Shown here: positions 12,165 through 24,292 of the stretch, piece after piece
How positions within the stretch are numbered: the first letter of the stretch is position 1
Layout: every line of letters starts with the position of its first letter
Assembly (NCBI GenBank): GCA_002914805.1
Contig: JXTB01000155.1
Span: 666,997-730,996, forward strand
Length of the DNA: 64,000 nucleotides
Reading direction: 5' to 3'
Source of the DNA: Parasponia andersonii
Lineage: Eukaryota > Streptophyta > Magnoliopsida > Rosales > Cannabaceae
Translations under genes and position numbers: made by a program
Notes under the pieces: model-generated
What the model was told of the DNA's origin: nothing
The model's input: the letters and a program-made list of their open reading frames with translations, nothing else
Databases searched by the model: none

Positions 12165-15100
12165 ATGGTGGATCCGCGGAGCACAGTATCCTGCTGGGCT
12201 TTCTCTTTCTTTTTGTTATTGTCTCTGTTTGGGTCCACATTCCAGCAGCCGAGTTCGCCACCGAGTTCACCCGCCGAGCAAGCCGCGTTGCTCGAACTCA
12301 GATCGTCCTTGGGGTTGAGAAGCAGAGACTGGCCCAGGAAAGTCGACCCTTGCGTTTTCTGGAATGGGATCAAATGCAAGAATGGCAGAGTTGTGGAGAT
12401 TAACATTTCTGGGTTCCGAAGAACTCGTCTCGGCCGTCAGAACCCACAATTCTGGGTCCAAGGTTTGGCCAATTTAACGTTGTTGACTACCTTTAACGCC
12501 TCCAATTTCTTGCTCCCAGGCCCGATACCGGACTGGTTCGGAGACCGTTTACCGGCGCTTCGAGTGCTTGATCTCCGGTCTTGTTCTGTAATTGGTTCGA
12601 TTCCGTTTAGTATTGGCAACTTAACCAATCTTACTAGTCTTTATCTGGCTCGTAATAACCTTACTGGGATTCTTCCCACTAGTTTGGGCCAGTTGTCTCG
12701 GCTTTCGGTACTTGATCTTTCTCAGAATTCGCTTACTGGATCTATTCCTTCGTCGTTTACCAATCTTAAGAATCTTTCTCTTCTTGATATTTCGTCCAAC
12801 TCCTTACTTGGGGCGATTCCTTTGGGCATTGGGACCCTCTTGGAGCTTCAAGTTCTGAATCTTTCGAGTAATAACTTGTCTTCTTTGATACCTGCTCAGC
12901 TTGGGGACCTTGCTAGCTTGGTTGACCTTGATCTTAGCTTCAATTCTTTGTCGGGTTCTTTGCCTCTGGACTTGAGAGGGTTGAGAAGCTTGCGTAGAAT
13001 GGTACTTGGGAACAATTTCCTTAATGGGTCTTTGCCAAACAATCTCTTCCCTACTCCAACTCGGTTGGAGTTTGTTGTTCTTAGACACAACAGCTTCAGT
13101 GGTGGTCTCCCCAGGGTTCTTTGGTCGGCGCCTGGCCTGCGGTTTCTTGATGGGTCAAGTAATAATTTCACCGGTCAGTTGCCTAATTCAAGCGCGAACG
13201 CTAATGCCACCGTTGCAGTACTTGATATTTCTGAGAATTTGTTTTATGGAGGTCTAACACCAGTGCTTAGAAGGTTCAGTTCTGTTGATCTGTCTGGAAA
13301 CTATTTCGAAGGTGGGGTTCCGGATTACACACCCACTAATGCATCTCTTGAAAGCAATTGCTTCCAGAATTTGAGGAATCAGAGGACTGTTTCAGAATGT
13401 GAATCATTCTATGCGGAGAGGGGTCTGCGTTATGAACCGCCGAGTTCTGCTCAACCTCCAATAGCTGAGACTCCTAAGAAGAGCAATAGGAGGAGGGTGA
13501 TTATTTTGGCAGCCGTTCTTGGTGGGACTGGTATTATTTTGCTTTTGGCGATGTTGCTTTCCTTAGTTGTCTTTTGTGTCCGTAAGAGAGGTAATACTAC
13601 TCAAAGAGGAGTTGGAGTTGGACCAGTTCCTCCCAGCAGCAGCCCTCCTCCTGGAGTATCAATTAACTATTCGAGCGTAGGAGATGCTTTTACATACCAG
13701 CAGCTGCTCCAAGCCACAGGTGACTTCAATGATTCAAACCTCATAAAGAATGGCCACTCGGGAGATCTCTTTAGAGGAGTGCTGGAAAGTGGAATACCTG
13801 TAGTGATAAAAAAGATTGATTTGCGTGCAATCAAGAAGGAAACACACCTGGTGGAATTGGATTTCTTCAGTAAAGTTTCACATACAAGATTTGTACCCTT
13901 TTTGGGACACTGCTTAGAGAAAGAGAATGAGAAGTTCCTAGTTTACAAGTTCTTACCCAATGGGGACTTATCAAATTCCTTACACAAGAAAACCAATACA
14001 GAAGATGGTCTAAAGTCATTGGATTGGATTACGAGATTGAAAATCGCATTAGGAGCTGCGGAGGGTCTCTCTTTTCTGCACCATGAATGCAATCCACCTC
14101 TTGTGCACAGGTACTTTCAAACTTGCATCTTGTTCCTCTCCACTGCTTTCCCTTCTGTTTTCCACATAATCGGTTATTGTGATATCATATTACAAAGAAA
14201 GCCGGAAAAGATGTTTTGATATATGTCTTACTTAAATTTTCTATTTCATCATTGAGGGACTTCAAAAGTTTATGTTACACTGGAAATTTGCTCTTTTGGA
14301 GATATGAATGGTCTTAAATATTTTGCAAATATCTTTTCTTCCGATATTTGTTCTCAAAATGGAAGCGTTACTCTTCGAGGCGTTTCCTGTAATAAAGGTG
14401 GTGCAATTTGTAACAAGATTTTCTTGTGTCACTGAAGAGATGTCCAAGCAAGTAGTATACTTCTTGATGATAAATTTGAAGTGCGGCTAGGGGGCCTGAG
14501 TGAGGTCTGCATTCAAGAAGGAGATACTCATCAGAGCAAGATTACCAGGTTGCTGCGTTTGCCACAGTAAGTATTCTTTTTCTAACTGTCCATATTTGAT
14601 ATGTTTCCACTTAGTTGTAATTTGTGAGTTTACCCATAAGAACATTGTCTCTGATTTTAAATATTTACCAGTTCTTTTGTTCGATATTTCATTTTCAAAA
14701 TGATTTTTTTTTTCATTTTGCGGTCACCAGTTAAGCTGCTCTGTCAACTAATATTTCGTTTTTTAGAATTTTTTTTTTATTTTTTTGGTTTTTCAGAGTC
14801 AGCCTGTATTTTATGTTTTGTAGGCTAGAAGATTGACTGAACTTAGATGTAAATGTTCTCTAATCTCTATCCAAAGCCCTTCATTTTCTTTTAATTAATT
14901 CACTTAGTAAATCAATGATGTGAAAAGTAAGATGTCTACAATCTCAAATGCAGCAGAGCACTGTTGCACATTCCCGATTAATATAATGGATGTGTTTTGC
15001 TCTAGCTGATATTAGCAGGATGAAAATTTCACATTTTATGTTTAGGTATAGCCATGGATAATTTTTGTTCCAGTACAGCTAAAAGCAAGGGGTAATTTAT

Positions 15101-16926
15101 ATCTACTTCTTTAAGGTTATTGGCTTCAGCTAATTGCTGCACTGCCCTTTTCCTTTTACCGTGTTATACTTGCTATTTTTACTATTTTTGGAGAGATGAT
15201 GTAATACCGCTTATTTGATGTTATCTTATTTGATTTCTCTCTACATTGCAGGTCTTCTGAGCAAGGTTCTTCTGGTACGTGCTCATTAGTTGTAAAACAC
15301 CGCTATATTCTCATAAGTTTTGTCCTCTTCCATTTCTTTATAATACAAATATATATATATATATGTATATATGCTGCTCTTAATTTTACCTCTTCGGCAT
15401 TACGTACCCTGTTATTCGTTTAACATCTGCTTAGCAATCTTGTATTGTTCAGAACCGAGTAATATAATGCATTATCTTCAACTTTTTCTAGCCATAGTTT
15501 TGTGACAAATTTTGAATCCATTAGATACTTGATTAACTATGGCAGTCATGCATCTTTTGAGAACTTTATATTTCACTTGCATCATGAAATGTGAATTTCA
15601 CACCCACACCCTAAGTGTGTGTGTCTGGAGATTGGTTTGAATATGACCATGAGGTTCTTGAATTGGCTAACTTTTACTAATGGGAAACTTGCATCCCACT
15701 ATCCTAATAAAGTATCTATTTAAGTTTTAACTCAGTTGCTTGTGGAGATATTATTGATGGCCCTTGGAGGCCAAATGTATACTTAAATACATATTTCTGA
15801 AAATACAGGTATAAGCTCTGGGCTTCTAACACATAAAGACTAACACGTACAAGTCCAATGTTTTAGAAAATATTAGGTACCCCTTTTAAAAAGTCAAGGA
15901 TGGACTTCTGGGGGCTTTCAACTTGATGAGTGAGGACCATGTTGCAGTATAAACGGCTTTCACTCTAAAAGAAATAGCAGGAAAGTCTTGTATTGCCTAT
16001 GTGGTTGGATTGTTTTGAAATTATTTGAGAAACTTAGTTATGGTTCGGAACTAGTTAAAGTTTCCAAGCATATGAGCCCAAGCTCTTTTCTTCCCTCTTT
16101 TTTCCTCAGTCGACCGTGTCTGGTGCATTTGATAATATTTGCCAATCCAGAGGAATTTACTTGCACTACAGTGTTTACTTTCTTCATTTGTTATTAGAAA
16201 CTTGAAATTTACCCTATTTTTCTGACATTTACTTGATGTATTTATATTGTTTGTATAAATACAATGCATATGAATATTCGTCCTAAAGCATATGTTTCTC
16301 TCAAAATGCCAGGTACACCAACAGCAGTATGTGCGTATGATGTTTACTGCTTTGGAAAGGTCTTACTTGAGTTGGTAACAGGCAAATTGGGCATGAGTGC
16401 TTCCAGTGACGCCCAAGTTAAGGAAAGTTTAGACCAGACACTACCATACATCAGTATATATGACAAGGAACTTGTGACAAAAATAGTGGATCCGTCTTTA
16501 ATTGTGGATGAAGACTTACTGGAGGAAGTATGGGCCATGGCCGTTGTTGCACGGTCCTGTTTAAATCCAAAGCCTTCGAGGCGTCCCCTAATGAGATACA
16601 TCCTCAAGGCTCTAGAAAACCCTTTGAAGGTAGTAAGAGAAGAAAATTCAGGCTCAGCAAGGCTCAGAACAACTTCCTCTAGAGGGTCTTGGAATGCTGC
16701 TTTGTTTGGTAGTTGGCGTAGCTCATCGGATGTAACAGTGATTCCAGCTACCGCTTCAATCAAAGTGGAAGGTGGGAGTGGTTTAAAACATTCAGGAACG
16801 ACAGGTTCTCAGGGAAGTGGGCAAAACGGCACAGGTGATCATTCGTCCTCGTATAGACGGCATTCTAGGGAGATATTCCCTGAACCATCTAGTGTACAAG
16901 ATGTAGAAAGACCGGATCAGGACTAG
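12165..16926 (+). CDS. LRR receptor-like protein kinase (At2g16250-like), predicted pseudokinase
   Basis: Coding exons: 12165-14110, 14438-14566, 15252-15274 (23 nt) and 16313-16926, giving 903 aa, close to the length of the Arabidopsis At2g16250 type. A signal peptide occupies about residues 1-30, followed by a cysteine-paired LRR N-cap (CVFWNGIKC). About ten plant LRRs of the form LxxLxxLDLSxNxLTGxIP come next. One membrane helix lies at about 445-472, then a Ser/Pro-rich juxtamembrane part, and the kinase domain runs from about residue 509. Lys549 (VVIKK) is kept, but the glycine loop is eroded (NGHSGDLFRG). The catalytic loop is HRDVQAS (Gln for Lys) and the DFG site reads GGL (about 667-669). 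The family is therefore expected to signal without normal catalysis at the plasma membrane. The 23-nt exon is supported by exact frame closure and a family-like SSEQGSSG linker. Confidence 0.9.
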
Positions 16927-17633
16927 TAGAGACATGTTATTAAATTGTTCTTGATTCTTTTGTCAATAATACGGCAGGCTTCCCATTTTGAGTGCCTGTG
17001 TGTGTGGTACGCCCAGCTTGCTCTTCTTGATCTTGAAAGTCAAGACGGTGTTTTCAAGCATATTTTGCTACTTGGGAGTGTTTGAAAAGGCGCATACATT
17101 AGCTTTTCTGCAGGGAAGGTTTGAAGTTTCCATCAGATTACGATATTGTCTCTCAGGAAGCTGAACTAGTTTGTGAATGAAATCTGGGAAGGAGATTTGG
17201 AAACAAAGAAGGTCAGGGTCGGATGCCTCTGGCGGATATGGTCCATATTTGTTTCACAGCTTGTTTATGGCAAAAACAAGCTACAATTTTTTTGCAATTG
17301 ATTTTTTTTTTTCTTTTTCTTTGTGGGGTTCTTGTTTAGTTTCTGACCCTCTTGTGGAATGTAAATTATAATTGCGAAAGATCTCTTGATTCAAATCAGA
17401 ATTCAGGTTTTGCTTCCGAAAAAAAAAAAAATGAAAGAATTGCACGAATTGGTAGCAGTTAACAGGATTAGCAGGTTTTTTTTCTTTTTTTTTTGGTTTT
17501 TTTTCGGTACGCATGTCCGATTGTCCGTACATGATTTTTCATACTTAAAAAAGTAAAAAGAAAAAAAAAAAAGAAGATTTGTCAGATGAGCCAGAAGAGA
17601 TTAATCTGTTTTTTTTTTCCCCTCTAGGTTAAT
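16927..17633. other. 3' flank of the LRR receptor gene
   Basis: Probable 3'UTR followed by T- and A-rich spacer. No open frame here resembles a protein. The left target-site copy of the LINE starts at 17634. Confidence 0.5.
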
Positions 17634-17651
17634 AAGTGATCAGTAAATAAG

Positions 17652-19562
17652 GACAGAATTTGGGCCAACTGGTAAATTTTAGCTAGTCCTTACAGCCCGA
17701 ACATTCCTCATGATGTTCGCAGTTGTAAAAAATAAGATTTTTTTTTTCTTTTTCTTTTTTTTTTTTGGGTCCCACATGAGGTAAGGAGATCTAAGTTAAA
17801 GCTGTAGCTATGGCCATCCCACTTGGACTGTGGATGTTTCTCGAATTCTCATCTCTTTTTTACCGCGAGATTCAAAGTTTAAACGCTAGATTTTGGTGGG
17901 GTGGCAATAATGACTTAAAAAAAAAAAAAAAATCATTGGAGGAGTTGGGATTTTTTAATCCGGCCAAAGAATGAAAGTAATTTGGGAGTTCGAAGCAAAG
18001 TAAGGGTGGAGGCTTATGCAAAATGGGAATTCACTGATCAGCCTTGTTCTTAAGGCAAAATACTAACCAAGTACCTCTTTTACAGAAGCCCAACTCCCCA
18101 GTGCTTCTTCCTTCACGTGGAGGAGCATTCTTTGGGGTTGAGAGATTGATTTGCGATGGTGGATCAGGAATGGTGTTAAGGTGAATCTGTATAAAGACCC
18201 ATGGCTCTCACGACTTATCACATTTAGACCAATCACCTATAGCAACAATGTGTGGGAAGGGTAGACATGTCGGATATTATTTTGAGTCGACCTCAGAGAT
18301 CGAAAGCGGAGTTAATAAATAATATGTTTTGAAGTGTAAACCCGAGAGTGCATTGCTAGAACTCTACTCAGAAGAGAATGCATTGAAGATACTCTTTCCT
18401 GGCATTACGTCTCTAGAGGAGCTTGTAGTGTAAAATCTTGTTATCGAGCTATCATGAATGATGAAAGCAGAGCTACAGGTTCACATCCTAGTTTGAACGA
18501 AGAAATGGTGGTTGTTGCTCTGGAGGTTGTGCATACCGAATAAGGTAAAACTAAACTGTTTATTTGGTGGTGTTTCTATGATACCATTCCTTCTTTTATT
18601 TGGCTTGAACGGGGGTTGATTATTCGACTGTGTAAAAAAAGATGTGTCGAGGCGGAGGAGGAACACTCTATCCACACGCGTTGATTAGATTGTAAGTGAG
18701 CAGAGGCGTGTTAGGTGTTGAGTCCATACTGGCTTTCACTTTGCCAATGGAAAATATGGTTCCTTTGTTGATCTTCTTATTGTTATGTCTTAGAAAGTTA
18801 ACAAAAGCTGATCTTAAAAGTTTTTGTCTAGTGCCTTGGAACCAATGTGGTTTGAAAGGAACAATTTTATTCATAATGACTCCTATAGACCTCCTGAACT
18901 ACTTGTTGTACATAATGCTGGGAGTTACCTATACGAGTTCCAAAAAGCTAGAGGCATTGATTGCCGCATTAAGAACTAGCCCTCATCCTCCTCGTTGCGT
19001 CGTCAGACCTCTCCAAGCGAAATTGAAGTTGTATGTCGATGCGGCTATCTTTACCGAACTTGGGGCACCGGGCTTGGTATGGTGATTATTGGATGGTGCG
19101 GGGTTCGAAAGCATTGAAGTTAGATGGCCACTTTACTCCTTTAATTGTTGAACTAATGGCAATCCTTGAAGGACTACTTGTTGCTATTGAGTGCAGATAT
19201 CGCACTTTTGCTATGGAGAATGATTCTATTAATGCAATAGCAATGGTAAACTCAGCTTGCGGTTTATCATCAAGTAATTAAATGGCCAATGAAATTTTTT
19301 TTTTTTTTTTTTTTTTAATTGAGAGTAGGTGAGTGTGACTCTTGCAATTTTATTTCTCGTTTTGGAAATGAAGTTGGTTGTCAAATATTGTGCTAGTATT
19401 TCTTAAGTTGGTTGCCAAATATTGACATATTGTGCTAGTATTTCTTCTATTATTTGTTGGTACGAGGAAATTGTGAGTTGTGTTGCTCTGTTACACTATT
19501 ATTAATAAAACATTTCCTTCTTTGGTTTCAAAGGAAAAAAAAAAAAGAAAAAGAAAAAAAGG
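17652..19562 (+). mobile_element. 5'-truncated LINE (non-LTR retrotransposon) with poly(A) tail and target-site duplication
   Basis: The insert is bounded by an 18-bp direct repeat, AAGTGATCARTAAATAAG, at 17634-17651 and 19563-19580, with one mismatch. An A-rich tail (about 19530-19560) sits directly before the right copy, as expected from target-primed reverse transcription. The interior encodes the C-terminal part of a plant LINE ORF2 on the plus strand. The element is 5' truncated and its reading frames are broken. Confidence 0.8.
17800..19281 (+). pseudogene. LINE ORF2 remnant: RT C-terminus, zinc-binding and RNase H-like parts
   Basis: In order on the plus strand: SLNARFWWGG (about 17875), IHWRSWDFL and LGVRSK (17930-18000), then TWRSILWGRDLI (about 18118-18155), all typical of the region after plant LINE reverse transcriptase. 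A zf-RVT-like part follows (WWCFYDTIPSFIWLERGL, about 18565-18625). A plant RNase H-like domain (LKLYVDAAI, then VELMAILEGLLVAIECRY) covers about 19020-19265 and changes frame near 19080. Multiple stops and frameshifts rule out function. Parts of the interior, such as 17690-17770, are low complexity. Confidence 0.75.
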
Positions 19563-19626
19563 AAGTGATCAATAAATAAGAAATTTTGAGAAAAATAATG
19601 GTATCAGAAAAAAAAAAAAAAAAAAA

Positions 19627-19636
19627 NNNNNNNNNN
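19627..19636. other. Assembly gap (10 N)
   Basis: Ten consecutive N lie between two poly(A) tracts; the homopolymers probably stopped the assembly. True length unknown. Confidence 0.98.
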
Positions 19637-19881
19637 ACCTGAAGTTTTTTCTTAAAAAAAAAAAAAAAAACTTGCTTGCAATACTTCTCATTCTCAACTA
19701 ACTAAAAATAAATAAATAGGTACAAATTTATCAGATGAATTAGAAGAAAATTAATATCATTTTGCGCTACTTAATTGGATATTATTTGCTATTATATGTT
19801 TAAAATAGTTAAATTGTATATCAGTAAGAAAAATTGTAGGAAAGCAAAAAAGGAATCGAGAATTAAAAAGGATAAAATAAG

Positions 19882-19952
19882 GTCCCACCGAGATTTGAAC
19901 TCGGGTTACTGGATTCAGAGTCCAATGTCCTCACCGCTAGACCATGGGACCT
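19882..19952 (-). tRNA. tRNA-Gln (anticodon CUG)
   Basis: On the minus strand this 71-nt sequence folds into a full cloverleaf. The 7-bp acceptor stem is GGTCCCA/TGGGACC. The D arm is GTC...GAC, with B-box-like GTTCAAATC in the T loop. The anticodon stem TTGGA/TCCAG encloses the loop CTCTGAA, so the anticodon is CTG (Gln). No CCA is encoded, as usual for nuclear genes. A T-rich stretch with TTTT follows as a Pol III terminator. It lies divergently, only 123 bp from the mTERF start codon. Confidence 0.95.
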
Positions 19953-20075
19953 TCGCTGTCAGTAGCATCTTTCCTTAAAAAAAATAAGAAATTTTCCAAT
20001 TGCCATTGCATCCGCGTGGCGCCACTTTTTATCCATTTTTGCTTGCCGTGAAATGAATTCATTCACACACAAAAA

Positions 20076-23000
20076 ATGCTTTCTTCTCCGCCATGCCAGT
20101 ACTCCACCCTTTGCACTCCACGAGCCTCCCTACTCCGTCCGCGCCGGAACCCCAATTCCGCCTCCTTAAATCGCCGGAAAACCTTGCAAGTCCAAAGCAG
20201 CATAGACTCTAGCTCCGGCGACCCCCCCATCCCGGAGTTCAACCCCCGGAGCCACAACTCCAAGTCCACCGCCCTCCTCCTCCGCCACCTCTCCCATCAC
20301 CACTCCCAATTCGCAGGCCCTAAACCGGAGGACCTGAAACACCCTCAGTTGTCCCCCGAAGAGCGGGTGAGGCTCTTGGAGCTCTCCCTCGTCCGGAATC
20401 GGACTCCTCAGTTCCCTGGCTCCCTTTACGTCCAGTCCCCCGGCGATGCTGACGTGGCCACCTCTCTTCCGCCATTGCGGACTCTGTTCCGTGATGTTGA
20501 TGATGGTGATGGTGATGGTGCTGCTGAGGATGATGATGATGATTGGAAGATGATAATGCGTGCGATCGAGATTCGAAGGAAAGTGACGGCCGAGATTTTC
20601 ATGGAGGCCTTGAGAAGGGCCAAGTTCGGGATTACCTATAGCACCAATTTGGTGGGCAAGTTGGGTGGTTTCATCGATTATGTCATGGTTGAAGCTGCCT
20701 CCTTGAAGCGCTTGCCGGAGTTTTCGAATTCCACGTTCAACACTCGCGCCAAGACTGTCGTACAGGATTCAAATGTTGTGCCCCTAATCAGGTAAACAAA
20801 CAACACGACAAAGGGTTCAACCATTCTGTAATTTCTTGTATTGGCATATATTTCGGTTCATTTATATACACACACATACATATATATCATGCATACTGAT
20901 ACTAAAGTGTTCATTGCCTATAATGGAAGATGTAATGCCAACAAGAAGTTAAAATTATTATGGTGAAACAAAACATTACTTGCATGGAATAAGTATATTT
21001 AGAATTTAAGGTTTGTGAAGATTTTTTTGGTCTGGTTTGGTTTTTTCTTGATTTATAGGTGGTTGAAGCATAATTCATTGTCGTATCCCCAAATTGGAAA
21101 GCTTATTTGCATATCGAAGGGAAATCTAGAGTCCATTACCCGTCTTGCTAACTGGTTGAAATCAATGCATGTTAAGGGGAGATTCATAGGACTTGCAATG
21201 TTGAAAGCCGGAGAAGGTGTTTTTGAACGCACGAACAAAGAGCTTGATGAGATTTTTGAGTACTTGGAGAGAAATGGAGTCAGGAGAGAGTGGATGGGCT
21301 ATGTCTTGAGTCGATGTCCCCATTTGTTGTCCTACAGCTTTGAAGAAATAAAAACTCGGGTGGGATTCTTCTTGGATATGGGCATGAATGACAATGATTT
21401 TGGCACAATGGTCTTTGATTATCCCAGAGTACTTGGCTACTTTACTCTAACAGAGATGAATGAAAAGGTAGTTCACACTCGATGTGCTTTTTTACTATTA
21501 CTGATTAATAAGCTCATTTTGCTTCGTGGAATATTTTGTTGTGTTATTCCAACCAAGCACTTTTGAAATTTCATATATCCTATTGAGTATTCTCAACTGC
21601 ATTATGGATGATATGGAGATTAATTACAATATGTGTTATTTACCAATCTGACGAGACATATAGTGAGATGCTGCTCTTTCTAATCCAGGTCAACTATTTA
21701 AAGGAGTTTGGCCTTACAAATGAGGAAGTTGGCAAGTTACTTGCATTTAAGCCAGAATTGATGGGATGTAGCATTGAGGAACGATGGAAGCCTCTAGTCA
21801 AGTACTTTTACTACCATGGAATTTCACGAGATGGCATGAGGAGAATACTTACTATTAAACCAATGGTTTTCTGTGTAGATTTGGAGACAACCATTGTGCC
21901 CAAGGTATGTCATACTGGATCTACTTATATATATATATATATAGTTGTCAATCTAATAGGTATTTTTTTTTTACTTGTGTGTAAGTATTATTTTTTTAGT
22001 CGTTGGATAATCATCTAACGACGATCAAATGGCTATAATAAGGTGCATGAAAAGACGTGCATCATTAATGCTATTTCTCTCGTGTACTTTTTATTATAAA
22101 AAAATGTACATGATAAATTTTCATTAGTCAAAATGATATCTATGTATAAGTAAAAAAAAAAAAAAACCTATTGGATTGGTGCCTTATATATATATACACA
22201 CGCACATATGTATTTAACTTTGTTATAGATGCCTTACACATTATCCGTAAAATTTGAACAACCTAGGTGGACCCTTCTTTTGATTTAGTTACCAAAGTTG
22301 TTCTTGTTCGTAGTGTCTGTATCCTCCCTCTAGCTAATGCAGTTATTATATTTATTTCCTTCATTCATAACATAGATTTATGGAACTTTTGTGTCATCCT
22401 TCATTCATAATTTGGATTTATCAAACTTTTGTGGTCATTCATGTTAATAATAATACTGACATGTATTTCTTCTTCATTGTGAAGGTACAATTTTTTCAGG
22501 ACATTGGCGTTCGAGATGATGCTATAGGCAACATGCTTGTAAAGTTTCCTCCACTGCTGACTTACAGCCTCTATAAGAAAATCCGGCCAGTGGTTTGTGC
22601 TTTCTTACTCATGTTCTGTTTCAATTTTCTTTCATTCCCTCAAGCTTATCGTCATCTCTTTCCTTGAAAAGCCGAGTGTGTATATAGTTTTGGATTCTTT
22701 AGATGTTACGCAGGAAAACTAAAAGCCTGGTTGAAGAAGTCAGTTTCAATATATCAATCTAGCATTATACGCGTTAAATTTCCTCCATGGTCTTGCTTCA
22801 ACGTGTAGAAGATACAAAGTATATAACATAAGGGAAACTTATTGGATTATATCAGGGGCACTTGTTTTGAGTTTCTTGTTATTTTAATTTAACTTCATTT
22901 TTCACTGACCTGTACTCAAATGTAGCTCAAAGAAGGTTGCATATCTTTTGCTTTTCTCAGTTATTATTTTTTTGGCTGTGCAGTAAAACAAATCTGATAT

Positions 23001-24292
23001 GTTCTGTTCCTTTAATTCTTTAGTTGAGGTTGCTTTCATATTTAGCAGAACCCTATTGGGTCGGTGTTGCATGCTTTCAATTGTACTTTTTTTCTTTAAT
23101 GTTGAAATATATTTATGGGGGTTGAGTATTGCATCTACATTGATCATTTCAACCTCCTTTGGTCCTAGATCAGATAGAGTTGCATATATTTTTCTTTCCA
23201 CAATTTTTAATTTTTAACTGTGCAGTGAAAGAAATCTGATGTTCTATTTTAATAATTCTGTATTTGGGGTTCTTTTCATAATTAGCAAAATGCTGGTGGG
23301 TTGATCTACCATGCTCTTCTTTGCATCTTTTGCATTTTTTCACTTAAATGTTGGAAGTTATATATTGGGGTTGATCATTGCAACTATATTGGTCCTGCCA
23401 ATAGTATCAAGTTTCTATTCTTTTTCAGTGAAATAGTATCTAGCTGCAATGGTTGAAACCGGAATGTCCTGCAGGTAATATTCTTGATGACCAAAGCTGG
23501 AGTCACTGAGAGGGATATTGGGAAGGTTATAGCTTCGGGACCAGAGCTCTTGGGATGCAGTATTGCGCATAAGCTCGAGATTAATGTGAAATATTATCTG
23601 TCACTAGGCATACGTCTTCGACAATTGGGTGAGATGATTACTGACTTCCCCATGCTGCTGCGGTACAGTATAGATGTCCTCCGTCCAAAGTATCGTTACT
23701 TGCGGAGGACCATGGTCCTTTCTTTGGAAGATCTGATTGAGTTTCCAAGGTGAGCATTGTTACCTATAGCTGTAGTGGCCTTTAGTTTAACTTTAAAAAT
23801 ATCCCCTTGCTACTTCACTCTCTGTATCGGTTAACATTAGTCTCATTGCATAGTTTTTTATGGTACTTATCACACTTTTGATTGACCAAATTGGAAGTGG
23901 AGCCAAGATTTTTTATTCTCTCAAATTGAAAGTTTCTGAATCTGTACTTTCTTTATACTATTTTGCATTTGTTTTTCCCTCTTAATTTATTGGCTTCTTT
24001 CTTCTTTTACATTGATCAAGTTGAAATTACTTGTAGGTTTTTCAGCTACTCGCTCGATAGCCGAATTATTCCAAGGCACAAGATTCTGGTAGAGAATAGG
24101 ATCAATATGAAACTGCGCTACATGCTGGGTTGTACTGATGAAGAGTTTGAAAAGAGGATTGAAGCTATAAGGGAAAGACGCCAAAGATTTGAATCTAGTG
24201 TTGTAAATGATAAATCCTGTAATCTGGAAATAGATGATGATGACTCTACACCCAACAGGACAATGGTTGATACCCAAACTGAGGCAGAATAA
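20076..24292 (+). CDS. MTERF2: mTERF-family protein, MTERF2/EMB2219-like, organelle-targeted
   Basis: Coding exons: 20076-20791, 21059-21467, 21689-21904, 22485-22592, 23475-23749 and 24037-24292, giving 659 aa. The N-terminus is rich in Ser, Arg and Pro with few acidic residues, a typical plastid/mitochondrial transit peptide. An Asp-rich stretch follows at about residues 142-157. From about residue 300 there are repeated mTERF helical units with the recurring pattern (F/K)PxLL(x)YS, for example CPHLLSYSFEE, FPPLLTYSL and FPMLLRYSIDV. mTERF proteins form a superhelix that binds organellar nucleic acid and acts in transcription, splicing or rRNA maturation. Similarity to Arabidopsis At2g21710 (EMB2219) is judged from memory of the family, not a search. 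Intron 3 holds a MITE. Confidence 0.88.
21944..22183. mobile_element. MITE, copy 2 of the (TA)n-associated family, in an mTERF intron
   Basis: This 240-bp insert lies in the third mTERF intron. It begins GTTGTCAATCTAATAGGTAT and ends CCTATTGGATTGGTGCC, which are inverted repeats of each other. It holds the family motifs GACGTGCATCATTA and ATGTACATGATAAATTTT, and it is bounded by TA runs (21926-21943 and 22185-22195). It contains no coding sequence and leaves the splice sites of exons 3 and 4 intact. Confidence 0.7.

Noticed and set aside
12804-13171. Minus-strand frames over the LRR region
   Set aside because: They are antisense shadows of the repetitive LRR coding sequence.
14111-14219. Receptor protein ending at 14219
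   Set aside because: This is read-through into intron 1. Splicing at 14110/14438 restores the HRDVQASSILL kinase segment.
16264-16312. ATG at 16264 as a separate gene start
   Set aside because: The frame is the last exon of the receptor kinase. The 16264-16312 part is intron, and the exon begins at 16313 after a proper acceptor.
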